Of a stretch of 26,888 nt of DNA, positions 1-6,957 are shown in pieces. The DNA is from Clostridiaceae bacterium (GTDB taxonomy: Bacteria; Bacillota; Clostridia; Oscillospirales; Acutalibacteraceae): positions 1 through 26,888 of the forward strand of contig JAEEHZ010000079.1 in NCBI GenBank assembly GCA_016281115.1. The letters are read 5' to 3'. The notes beneath the pieces were generated by a model. It saw only the letters and a list, made by a program, of their open reading frames with translations, made no database searches and was not told where the DNA came from. Positions within the stretch are counted from its first letter, which is position 1, and each line of letters begins with the position of its first letter. Made by a program: the position numbers and the translations under genes.

Positions 1-533
1 ACCTTGCATCGCTTTATGAGCGTGCCGGAATGATAAAGGGCAGCGCAGGCTCGGTAACGCAAATACCGATACTTACAATGCCAAACGACGACATAACCCA
101 CCCTATCCCCGACCTGACGGGTTATATAACAGAAGGGCAGATAGTTTTAGACCGTGAGCTTCACAGCAAAGGTATTTATCCGCCTGTAAATGTATTGCCG
201 TCGCTTTCGCGACTCATGAAAGACGGCATAGGCGAAGGTTATACAAGAGAAGACCACAGCGCTTTGGCAAATCAGCTTTTTTCATCTTACGCAAAGGTAA
301 CGGACGCGCGTTCGCTCGCGTCTGTAATAGGCGAAGATGAGTTGAGCTTTACAGATAAGAAATATATAGAATTCGGCAAAGCGTTTGAAGAACAGTTCGT
401 AAACCAGGGCAGCACCGCAAACAGAACAATAGACGAAAGCCTTGATCTCGGCTGGAAGCTGCTCTCAATACTGCCGAAAAGCGAGCTTGACAGAATAGAC
501 GACGTTATGCTCAAAAAGTATATGCCTCAATAA
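1..533 (+). CDS. atpB (ntpB): V-type ATP synthase subunit B, C-terminal part (5' end outside window)
   Basis: This is the non-catalytic nucleotide-binding B subunit of the membrane-associated V1 sector, which alternates with subunit A in the rotary hexamer that couples ATP and ion movement. The reading frame is already open at base 3 and ends at TAA 531-533. Visible B-subunit hallmarks are the stretch reading PNDDITHPIPDLTGYITEGQ, then LDRELHSKGIYPPVNVLPSLSRLM, both near-invariant in the family, and a helical C-terminal domain ending in KKYMPQ. About 177 residues are present of a usual ~460, so the Walker region lies upstream. Subunit D follows, which is the usual V-ATPase gene order. The partial nature comes only from the window edge; no damage is visible. 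Confidence 0.96.
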   Translation, partial: LASLYERAGMIKGSAGSVTQIPILTMPNDDITHPIPDLTGYITEGQIVLDRELHSKGIYPPVNVLPSLSRLMKDGIGEGYTREDHSALANQLFSSYAKVTDARSLASVIGEDELSFTDKKYIEFGKAFEEQFVNQGSTANRTIDESLDLGWKLLSILPKSELDRIDDVMLKKYMPQ

Positions 534-562
534 ACAGTGCTTTTCCGAAAGGAAGTGATCAT

Positions 563-1183
563 ACGGACAGCAAAACAGCTCCTACAAAAGGAAATCTTAT
601 AAGCGCGAAAAAGTCTTTGTCCCTTGCAAAGGTCGGTTATGAGCTTATGGATAAAAAGCGCAATATTCTTGTGCGGGAAATGATGGCGCTTATAGATAAG
701 GCAAATGAGCTTCAAAGCGAAATAGACGACGCTTACAGCAGCGCGTATACGGCACTGCAAAAAGCAAACATAACGCTTGGATTTTGCAAGGATATAGCAG
801 AGTCGGTCCCCGAAGAGAAGAATTTGAAGTTAAAATACCGCAGCGTTATGGGAGTAGAGCTACCCGAGGTCACACTTGAGGGAGATCTGAGTTTAAAGCT
901 TCATTACGGACTTAATGTTAGCAACTGCGCCCTTGACGAAGCTTACAGCAGATTTCACAGGGTAAAAATACTAACGGCGCAGCTTGCGGAAATAGAAAAC
1001 AGCGTTTACAGACTTGCAAACGCAATAAAGAAATCGCAAAAACGTGCAAACGCACTGGAGAATATAATAATTCCCCGATTTAACGATCAGATAAAATATA
1101 TATCGGAATCACTTGAGGAAAAAGAGCGTGAAGACTTTACGCGCTTGAAGGTCATAAAGCGAAGCGCAAACAAAAACAACTAA
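563..1183 (+). CDS. atpD (ntpD): V-type ATP synthase subunit D, apparent ACG start
   Basis: Subunit D is the central-stalk coiled coil of the V1 sector that transmits rotation. The protein has the family's N-terminal pattern (PTKGNL, then KKSLSLAKVGYELMDKKR and REMM) and long helices at both ends with many Lys, Glu and Ala. No ATG, GTG or TTG lies in frame upstream of a TTG at 617, yet that TTG would cut off the conserved PTKGNL segment. A good ribosome binding site (AAAGGAAG, 548-555) sits 7 bases before ACG at 563-565, exactly where homologues begin. Starting there gives 206 residues, a normal family length; starting at TTG 617 gives 188. Either ACG is used as a rare start or an ATG has mutated or been misread (one base, 564). 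The gene lies 29 bases after subunit B. Confidence 0.9.
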   Translation, partial: TDSKTAPTKGNLISAKKSLSLAKVGYELMDKKRNILVREMMALIDKANELQSEIDDAYSSAYTALQKANITLGFCKDIAESVPEEKNLKLKYRSVMGVELPEVTLEGDLSLKLHYGLNVSNCALDEAYSRFHRVKILTAQLAEIENSVYRLANAIKKSQKRANALENIIIPRFNDQIKYISESLEEKEREDFTRLKVIKRSANKNN

Positions 1184-1207
1184 TGTTTTAAGGAAGGTAA
1201 ACAAATA

Positions 1208-1825
1208 ATGTCGGCACAGCAAATAGCACAATTTTGGGAGTATATTGGATATTTAGGCTCAATAACGGTTTTTATATCGTTTTTAATGTCATCGGTTATA
1301 AGATTGAGGTTGGTAAACACAATAGGGGCTCTCATTTTTGCCGTATATGCACTTGTTATACAATCATATCCTACAGCAATTTTAAATATAGGTTTAGTCG
1401 TTATAAACCTATATTATCTCAATAAAATAAGAAAGCACGAAGAACTTTTTACCGCCCACAGCTGCCGTATGGACAATGAGTTTTTAAGAAGCTTTGTTAT
1501 GTATAACGGTCGCGATATACAACGAAGATTTTCAAATTACAATCTTGATTCTACAGACGCAAACACCGCAATATTTGTTTATTGCGATATGACTGCCGCC
1601 GGTCTTTTGATAGGAAAGAACAATGAAGACGGCACCCTTAGAGTGGACATAGATTATGCTACCCCCGAATACAGAGACTTGCGTGTAGGCAAGTTTTTAT
1701 ATAAGAAATTAAGCTCTATGGGTTTTAAAAAGCTTATAGCAAAAACAGAAGACGAAAGACACAAAATCTATCTCATAAAAATGGGTTTTAAAGAAGAAAA
1801 CGGTGTATTTATAAAAAGTGTCTGA
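1208..1825 (+). CDS. YgjV-like small membrane protein with GNAT-like C-terminal domain
   Basis: Two parts can be seen. Residues about 8-72 form three hydrophobic segments, resembling the YgjV family of small inner-membrane proteins. Residues about 110-205 look like the end of a GNAT acetyltransferase fold: a beta segment (TAIFVYCDM), then GLLIGK, then an acidic strand (RVDIDYATPEYRDLRVGKFL) with an acyl-CoA-loop-like R..VGKFL, and a terminal segment IYLIKMGFKEE typical of the last GNAT strands. The ATG at 1208 has a good ribosome binding site (AAGGAAGG, 1191-1198). It follows subunit D by 24 bases and is therefore probably cotranscribed with the V-ATPase genes, though no functional link is known to me. 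Substrate unknown; the domain reading is by eye and moderately certain. Confidence 0.7.
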   Translation: MSAQQIAQFWEYIGYLGSITVFISFLMSSVIRLRLVNTIGALIFAVYALVIQSYPTAILNIGLVVINLYYLNKIRKHEELFTAHSCRMDNEFLRSFVMYNGRDIQRRFSNYNLDSTDANTAIFVYCDMTAAGLLIGKNNEDGTLRVDIDYATPEYRDLRVGKFLYKKLSSMGFKKLIAKTEDERHKIYLIKMGFKEENGVFIKSV

Positions 1826-1831
1826 GAACAA

Positions 1832-1870
1832 AAAGGTGAAGCGTTAAATGTACGCTTTACCTTTATTTTT
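1832..1870 (+). terminator. Rho-independent terminator of the V-ATPase operon
   Basis: A 13-bp stem (1832-1844 with 1852-1864, one G-U pair) with a 7-base loop is followed by ATTTTT at 1865-1870. It begins 7 bases after the stop of the preceding gene. Confidence 0.88.
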
Positions 1871-1913
1871 AATTTCCGCGAAACCTGTAACAGACAAAAA
1901 CTTTTAAAAACCT

Positions 1914-1942
1914 TTGACTTTAACGCATTTATGTGTTAGTAT
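1914..1942 (+). promoter_or_regulatory. SigA-type promoter for the HIT/apt-like/comEC/holA/rnmV operon
   Basis: TTGACT at 1914-1919, 17-base spacer, TAGTAT at 1937-1942, with an extended -10 TG at 1934-1935. It lies 41 bases ahead of the HIT start and just after a terminator, which supports it. Confidence 0.8.
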
Positions 1943-1983
1943 ATCTGTTGTAAAAAAGCATTAAAAGAACGGAGTATACGGCA

Positions 1984-2322
1984 ATGGATTGTGTTTTTTG
2001 TAAAATAGCAAACGGTGAGATCCCATCGACTAAAGTGTATGAGGATGATAAAATTACAGCGTTTAATGATCTTAATCCACAGGCTCCCGTTCATATTCTT
2101 ATAATACCCAAAGATCATATATCCTGTATCAATGATATAAACAGTGAGAATTCAGATGTTATCGCACACATATTTGAAAAGATCCCGCAAATAGCAAAAT
2201 ATGCAGGGCTTGAAAACGGTTACAGGATTATAAGCAATTGCGGAAAAGACGCAGGGCAAACCGTGTTTCATCTTCATTTTCATTTGCTTGGCGGTAAAAT
2301 CCTCGGCGAAGGATTAGTTTAA
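1984..2322 (+). CDS. HIT-family (histidine triad) nucleotide-binding protein, HinT-like
   Basis: A small cytosolic nucleoside phosphoramidase/hydrolase of the HIT superfamily. It begins with the typical CVFCKIANGEIPS and has the histidine triad HLHFHL at residues 96-101 (His96, His98, His100), with the preceding GQTVFHLH context of HinT proteins. The 112-residue length is normal. Cys4 and Cys7 at the N terminus resemble the partial zinc site seen in many HinT proteins. It is the first gene after the promoter at 1914-1942 and is followed 14 bases later by a phosphoribosyltransferase, so the two may be cotranscribed nucleotide-metabolism genes. Confidence 0.95.
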   Translation: MDCVFCKIANGEIPSTKVYEDDKITAFNDLNPQAPVHILIIPKDHISCINDINSENSDVIAHIFEKIPQIAKYAGLENGYRIISNCGKDAGQTVFHLHFHLLGGKILGEGLV

Positions 2323-2336
2323 AGGAGTTGTTATTT

Positions 2337-2876
2337 ATGAAAAAAGTATATAAAATGACTATTGCAGGTTTACAGAGGGAGCTTCCTCTTTGTGAAGTTA
2401 CTCCCAGTCTTGATATTGCCGCTTTTAATATGTTCGGCGACGTTGAGATAACGGAAAAATGCGCCGCTGAATTGCTCAAGATATGTCCTGAGCACGATAT
2501 TATCGTTACAGCGGAGGCAAAGGGTATCCCGCTGTGTTACGAAATGGCGCGTCAGGGTTGCAGAAATTACGTTATTGCGCGCAAAAGCGTTAAGGTCTAT
2601 ATGGATAACCCCATATCAATAGACGTTAAGTCTATTACAACAAGCTCTGTTCAAAGGCTGTATCTTGCAGAAGACAAAGCTCAGCTAATCAAAGGTAAAA
2701 GGGTGTTGCTTGTTGACGATGTTATAAGCACGGGTGAATCGCTTAACGCAATGGAGGCGCTTGTCAAGAAGGCAGGCGGTATAATTGCAGGCAAAGCCGC
2801 TGTTCTTGCAGAAGGTGAAGCGGCAGACCGTAAAGACATATTCTTCCTCGAGCCGCTTCCGGTTTTTCCTAAATGA
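2337..2876 (+). CDS. Adenine phosphoribosyltransferase-like PRTase
   Basis: A type I phosphoribosyltransferase, which transfers a base to PRPP or acts as a sensor of such ligands. The PRPP-binding signature VLLVDDVISTGES is at residues 122-134 with the acidic pair Asp127-Asp128, and the hood/loop region EAKGIPLCYEMA precedes it, as in Apt and Xpt enzymes. The start chosen is ATG 2337, behind AAAGGAG (2321-2327); a TTG nine bases upstream would sit too close to that site. The 179-residue length fits Apt-type enzymes (about 170-190). The exact base specificity cannot be read from sequence, and clostridia hold several such paralogues. Its stop overlaps the next start in ATGA, indicating translational coupling with the ComEC-like gene. 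Confidence 0.88.
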   Translation: MKKVYKMTIAGLQRELPLCEVTPSLDIAAFNMFGDVEITEKCAAELLKICPEHDIIVTAEAKGIPLCYEMARQGCRNYVIARKSVKVYMDNPISIDVKSITTSSVQRLYLAEDKAQLIKGKRVLLVDDVISTGESLNAMEALVKKAGGIIAGKAAVLAEGEAADRKDIFFLEPLPVFPK

Positions 2877-4387
2877 TGAATAATTATAATAGCGTTGCCG
2901 TTGGCACGATATGCTTTGCATCCGCGGCGGCTTTGGCTGTATATTTAGGTGCAAATGTCAGTGTCTGGCTTTGCGCCTTGTTTTTTGTATTAACAATAAT
3001 AACGTTTTGGTTTAAATCAAAAATCAGGTACGCTTCAATATTATTTCTTGTTTTTCTGTTTTTGTTTTCAGGCTCGTCTTATTTTGTCATCTATGATCAC
3101 TTCAGTGAAGCCGCAACAAAAAGCAACTTTGAAAACACGACCCGAAGTACCGAATTTGTTATCACCGAAAAGCGCGAAAACAAAAGCTTTAATATTTATA
3201 CATGCGCGGCAAATGTCAAAGATAATGCAAACAATGCTTACAACATTAAATTCAATATTTATTCTTACACAAAAATAGATGCCGACTATCACGATAAACT
3301 TAGCGGAACAATAACCTTTTCTCCGCTTAAAGACAATGAATATTTTAATTACAATCGTTCCTGCGGGATATTTCTTGACGCAAAACTTAAAGGTGATTGT
3401 ATCATCAAGAACTGCGGCGAGACCGTAAACCTTAATAAGAGCATACTTTTGCTGAGAGACAAAACAAGAGATGTAATGCTTAAAAATATGCGTCCGGACC
3501 GCGCGCAGGTGCTTTCTGCTTTGCTCACGGGAGATACATATAACCTTCCCGGTGACTTAAAGAATACATTCAGTGATTTATCGGTTTATCATATGCTGGT
3601 CATTTCGGGATTTCATACCTCAATAATAGGCTATATGCTATATGGGGCTTTATCTTTGATTTTCGGTAGAAAAAGCAAGATTGCAGCCGTATTTAGCTGT
3701 TTATTTTTATTTATGTTTGCAATATTTGCAGGATTATCCCCATCAATTATAAGAAGTGTGATAATGTCTTCCTTTTTAATATTTTCCGATACCGTGCGCA
3801 GATATCACAGCGGTATAACATCCATGGGTATAGCCGCCTTTATTATGACGGTTATAAACCCTTACAATGCCCTTAACGTTGGATTTTTGCTCAGCTTTTT
3901 AAGTGTGTTCGGCGTAATTGTTATCTCCCCTAAGCTTTATGGCTTAGTAAGCTTTCAATTTTTGCGTTCGAAGCCGATAAAACTATTGCTTTCTTATGCT
4001 TATGAATCATTTTGCGTTACCTTTTCGGCAACTGTTATCACACTGCCGATAACAATTACAGTATTTAAAAGAATCTCGCCTTATTTGCTGATCTCAAACC
4101 TTGTTATGCTGCCTTTTGTTGAGCTGATAGTTGTTGTGGGTATTGTTACATCAGCGCTTTCTTTGATGTTGCCGGGAGCATTTGTAACATCTTTGCTGTT
4201 TTCTTCCGAATCATTTATCATTAAACTTCTGCTCGACATTGCAAACGGAATAAAAGCTCTGCCTATGAGCACTTTGAGATTTAACAACGATTATGAGATA
4301 ACGGTCTTCTTTACGGTTTGCGTTGTTCTTATCTCCCCGTTTCTTTATTTAAAATTAAAGCAAAGAAAGAATAATATAATTCTGTAA
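2873..4387 (+). CDS. comEC: ComEC/Rec2-type membrane protein lacking the metallo-beta-lactamase domain
   Basis: ComEC forms the membrane channel for single-stranded DNA uptake in transformable bacteria. Seen here: an N-terminal pair of hydrophobic segments (about 5-65), a soluble OB-like region (about 80-190), then the Competence domain beginning near ALLTGDTYNLP, with the family motif YHMLVISGFHTSI at 239-251 and at least seven more membrane segments, including GLSPSIIRS and NPYNALNVGFLLSF. The protein stops at 504 residues after a Lys-rich tail (KLKQRKN). Long ComEC proteins (about 750) continue into a metallo-beta-lactamase domain, which is absent here; no remnant is visible before holA starts 15 bases later. 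Short ComEC forms are common in clostridia. The holA neighbour is a classical pairing in Firmicutes. Confidence 0.93.
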   Translation: MMNNYNSVAVGTICFASAAALAVYLGANVSVWLCALFFVLTIITFWFKSKIRYASILFLVFLFLFSGSSYFVIYDHFSEAATKSNFENTTRSTEFVITEKRENKSFNIYTCAANVKDNANNAYNIKFNIYSYTKIDADYHDKLSGTITFSPLKDNEYFNYNRSCGIFLDAKLKGDCIIKNCGETVNLNKSILLLRDKTRDVMLKNMRPDRAQVLSALLTGDTYNLPGDLKNTFSDLSVYHMLVISGFHTSIIGYMLYGALSLIFGRKSKIAAVFSCLFLFMFAIFAGLSPSIIRSVIMSSFLIFSDTVRRYHSGITSMGIAAFIMTVINPYNALNVGFLLSFLSVFGVIVISPKLYGLVSFQFLRSKPIKLLLSYAYESFCVTFSATVITLPITITVFKRISPYLLISNLVMLPFVELIVVVGIVTSALSLMLPGAFVTSLLFSSESFIIKLLLDIANGIKALPMSTLRFNNDYEITVFFTVCVVLISPFLYLKLKQRKNNIIL

Positions 4388-4401
4388 AAGGGTGTACTGA
4401 T

Positions 4402-5469
4402 ATGCCGAAAATTAATGAACAGGAATTTAAAAAGCTTTTGTCCTCCGATGTTTTCGGCGGACTTTATATGATATACGGTGAAGAAAAATACTATGTAAAA
4501 TATTACGCCGACAAGCTTTGCGAAAAAATATCGGGAAAAGAACCCGACGAGTTTTCGTTCCATATTTTCAAAGATCTGTCAAATCTTGATGAAATTGCAT
4601 CTGCGTGTGATATTATTCCGTTTAACGTAGCCTGCAACTGTGTGGTGTTGAAGGACATAGACATTGACGAAGCGTTTAAAGGCTTGCGAACAGACAGCGG
4701 TTCGGGCAAAGAACTTCTTGAAAAAATAACGGAAATACTCAAAAAAGCTAATAACGAAACAGCAATTATAATCTCTCAGCCTACGGTGACTCCAAAAGCC
4801 ACAGGCGCCCAAAAGAAGATAACGGAATTTTGTGAGAAAAACGGAACCGTGCTGTATATTCCCAAAAAGAGCGAATCAGAGCTTATTAAAATTATTTTGC
4901 GTATGGCAAAAAACCATGACTGCGAAATATCCTCAAAAAATGCGCAAAGCATAATTTACCGCTGCGGCACAGATGTTAACACGCTTATAAATGAATGTGA
5001 AAAGCTGTTTGCTTACTGCAAAGGCAGAGAAGCCGCGGCTGATGACATAGAACTTATAATCACTCCAAACCCCGAATACAATGTTTTTAAGCTCGCCGAA
5101 AGCATAATTTACGAAAACACAGACACCGCCTATAAAATACTTGACGATATGTTCACACAAAAGCAACCGCCCGAAAACATATTGGGACTTATTTCAAAAG
5201 CTTATTGCGATATGTATCGGGTAAGGGTCGCAATACAAAGCGGTATGCGTTCTTCACAGCTTGCGGGAAAATTTGACTACACCGCAAACAAAACATTTTT
5301 GCTTGAAAAAGCGGAAAAAAACTCCAAACACATATCAACTAATGCGCTCAGAAAAATGATAGATCTGCTCTATGAGGCAGACCGGAAAATAAAAAACACA
5401 AGTCTTGACAAGAGAGCAGTGTTTGAGACGCTTATCGCGGAATTATCTGAGGCAAAGTCAATATATTGA
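4402..5469 (+). CDS. holA: DNA polymerase III subunit delta (clamp-loader)
   Basis: The delta subunit of the clamp loader opens the beta sliding clamp at the replication fork. The 355-residue length is typical. The N-terminal domain begins with the usual pattern of a short helix, then GGLYMIYGEEKYYVKYYADKL; the middle domain contains CEISSKNAQSIIYRCGTDVNTLINECEKLFAYC, the helical AAA+ lid region recognised in HolA; and the C-terminal collar domain shows FKLAESI and KPPE-like QPPENILGLISKAYCDMYR. Delta lacks a working Walker A motif, and none is seen. It lies between comEC and rnmV with 14- and 16-base gaps. Confidence 0.94.
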   Translation: MPKINEQEFKKLLSSDVFGGLYMIYGEEKYYVKYYADKLCEKISGKEPDEFSFHIFKDLSNLDEIASACDIIPFNVACNCVVLKDIDIDEAFKGLRTDSGSGKELLEKITEILKKANNETAIIISQPTVTPKATGAQKKITEFCEKNGTVLYIPKKSESELIKIILRMAKNHDCEISSKNAQSIIYRCGTDVNTLINECEKLFAYCKGREAAADDIELIITPNPEYNVFKLAESIIYENTDTAYKILDDMFTQKQPPENILGLISKAYCDMYRVRVAIQSGMRSSQLAGKFDYTANKTFLLEKAEKNSKHISTNALRKMIDLLYEADRKIKNTSLDKRAVFETLIAELSEAKSIY

Positions 5470-5485
5470 AGCTTGGTGATCGTTT

Positions 5486-6088
5486 TTGTTGAAAATAAAA
5501 GAAGCAATTATAGTTGAGGGAAAATATGATAAAATGCGTTTGTCTGCTCTGTTTGACACACTTATAATTGAGACAGGCGGCTTCAGGATATTTAAAGGTC
5601 CCGAAAAACGCAGGCTTATTAACGAAATAGCCGAAAAAAGAGGAATTATCATACTTACCGACAGCGATGCCGCAGGGTTTGTAATAAGGAACCATATAAA
5701 GGGCATTACAAAACCGCAAAACGTAAAACACGCTTTTATACCACAGAAAAAAGGCAAAGAAAAACGCAAGTCCTCTCCTTCCAAAGAGGGCTTGCTTGGC
5801 GTTGAAGGGATAAGCGACGATATAATAATAAATGCTGTTTTGTCATCGGGCGCAACCGTTTGTGACAACGCCGAGCCAATACACAATAATGATCATATAA
5901 CAAAAATGTTTTTTTATGAGCTTGGACTTGCGGGAAAACCCGACAGTGCAGAAAGAAGGAAAATCCTGCTTAAACACCTTGATTTACCAACATATATGTC
6001 CTCAAACGCAATGGTAGAGGCACTTGATATTTTATATACAAAAAATGACTTAATTGACATTTATAACCGTTTATTTTATAAAAATTGA
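5486..6088 (+). CDS. rnmV: Ribonuclease M5 (5S rRNA maturation)
   Basis: RNase M5 cleaves both sides of the 5S rRNA precursor in Firmicutes, with help of ribosomal protein L18. The N-terminal Toprim domain is clear: catalytic-glutamate motif IIVEGKYD (Glu11), then TGGFRIFKGPE in the position of the usual T-G-x-x-I segment, and the metal-binding LTDSDAAG (Asp59, Asp61). The middle KHAFIPQKKG and GVEGISDDII segments are also family hallmarks. Two consecutive TTG codons at 5486 and 5489 are the only reasonable starts; a weak site TTGGTGAT precedes them. The C-terminal helical part ends normally at 200 residues. The usual partner gene ksgA is not next to it. Confidence 0.94.
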   Translation: MLKIKEAIIVEGKYDKMRLSALFDTLIIETGGFRIFKGPEKRRLINEIAEKRGIIILTDSDAAGFVIRNHIKGITKPQNVKHAFIPQKKGKEKRKSSPSKEGLLGVEGISDDIIINAVLSSGATVCDNAEPIHNNDHITKMFFYELGLAGKPDSAERRKILLKHLDLPTYMSSNAMVEALDILYTKNDLIDIYNRLFYKN

Positions 6089-6093
6089 AAAAA

Positions 6094-6117
6094 AGGATTA
6101 AAAAATCTTATATTTTT
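6094..6117 (+). terminator. Possible weak terminator after rnmV
   Basis: A 6-bp A/T-rich stem (6094-6099 with 6104-6109, one G-U) with a four-A loop and a TTTTT run at 6113-6117 lies six bases past the rnmV stop. The stem is weak. The rest of 6118-6190 is very A/T-rich and holds nothing else I can name. Confidence 0.4.
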
Positions 6118-6190
6118 GCTCAATAATTATAAATTTATCAGAAATTTCATTTTCTTTTTTCTTTTTTAGAAAATTAATTTTGTAACCTTT

Positions 6191-6199
6191 TGATATAAT
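6191..6199 (+). promoter_or_regulatory. Extended -10 promoter ahead of trmB
   Basis: TGATATAAT (6191-6199) is a perfect extended -10 element, 62 bases before the trmB start. No good -35 is seen 17 bases upstream, only A/T-rich sequence, so recognition would rest on the extended element. A ribosome binding site (AGAGGAA, 6245-6251) follows. Confidence 0.65.
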
Positions 6200-6261
6200 G
6201 TTGCTTGAGTAAGATTGAAGTTTAAGAGAAAATATTTAAGGATAAGAGGAACTTTTTACAA

Positions 6262-6957
6262 ATGAGAATGCGTCACAAAAAGTGGGCGGAGCCGGAGCTT
6301 AGCGCTTGCGATTATTTTGAAAAGGCTCCCGAAAGCAAAAAAGGCTGTTGGAGAGATCGCTTTGAAAACAAGGGTAATCCCTTATATGTTGAGCTTGGGT
6401 GCGGAAAAGGCGTTTTTACCGCAGAATTTGCGAAACTTCACCGTGACATTAACCTGCTTGCAATAGATATAAAAAGCGATGTTTTGGCAGTTGCACGGCG
6501 CAATATTGAAAACCTTAACGCTCAAAACGGAACGAGAAACAGTAATATTATCCTCACGGCTTACAATGTTGCTAATATTGATAATATACTTGACAGTTCC
6601 GACAGTGTTGACAGAATATACATTAACTTCTGCAACCCCTGGCCAAAGAAAAAGCACAAAAAAAGAAGACTTACCCACTCTAATTTTCTGAGCAAGTATA
6701 AGTCATTTTTAAAGCCCTACGGAGAAATACATTTCAAGACCGACGATAATGAACTTTTTGAAGAAAGCCTTGAATACTTTTGTGAGTCGGGTTTTGAGGT
6801 TTTTGACATTTGCAGAGATGTTCATGCAGAAGATGCAAATGACAACATTATGACGGAACACGAAATAATGTTCTGTAATGAAGGCAAGCCGATAAAACGA
6901 TGCACGGCAAAATATATAAGGACAGATATAAACGATGTTAGCAAAAAGCAAGTTTGA
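6262..6957 (+). CDS. trmB: tRNA (guanine-N7)-methyltransferase
   Basis: TrmB uses S-adenosylmethionine to make m7G46 in the variable loop of tRNAs. Seen: the N-terminal MRMRHKKWAEPEL typical of Firmicute TrmB, the SAM-binding glycine motif ELGCGKG (44-50), the acidic motif LLAIDIKSD, the family signature INFCNPWPKKKHKKRRL with the conserved Asn-Pro-Trp-Pro and basic stretch, HFKTDD, and the late TEHE motif. The 231-residue length is normal. The next gene starts 23 bases before this one ends, in another frame, suggesting coupled translation. Confidence 0.97.
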   Translation: MRMRHKKWAEPELSACDYFEKAPESKKGCWRDRFENKGNPLYVELGCGKGVFTAEFAKLHRDINLLAIDIKSDVLAVARRNIENLNAQNGTRNSNIILTAYNVANIDNILDSSDSVDRIYINFCNPWPKKKHKKRRLTHSNFLSKYKSFLKPYGEIHFKTDDNELFEESLEYFCESGFEVFDICRDVHAEDANDNIMTEHEIMFCNEGKPIKRCTAKYIRTDINDVSKKQV

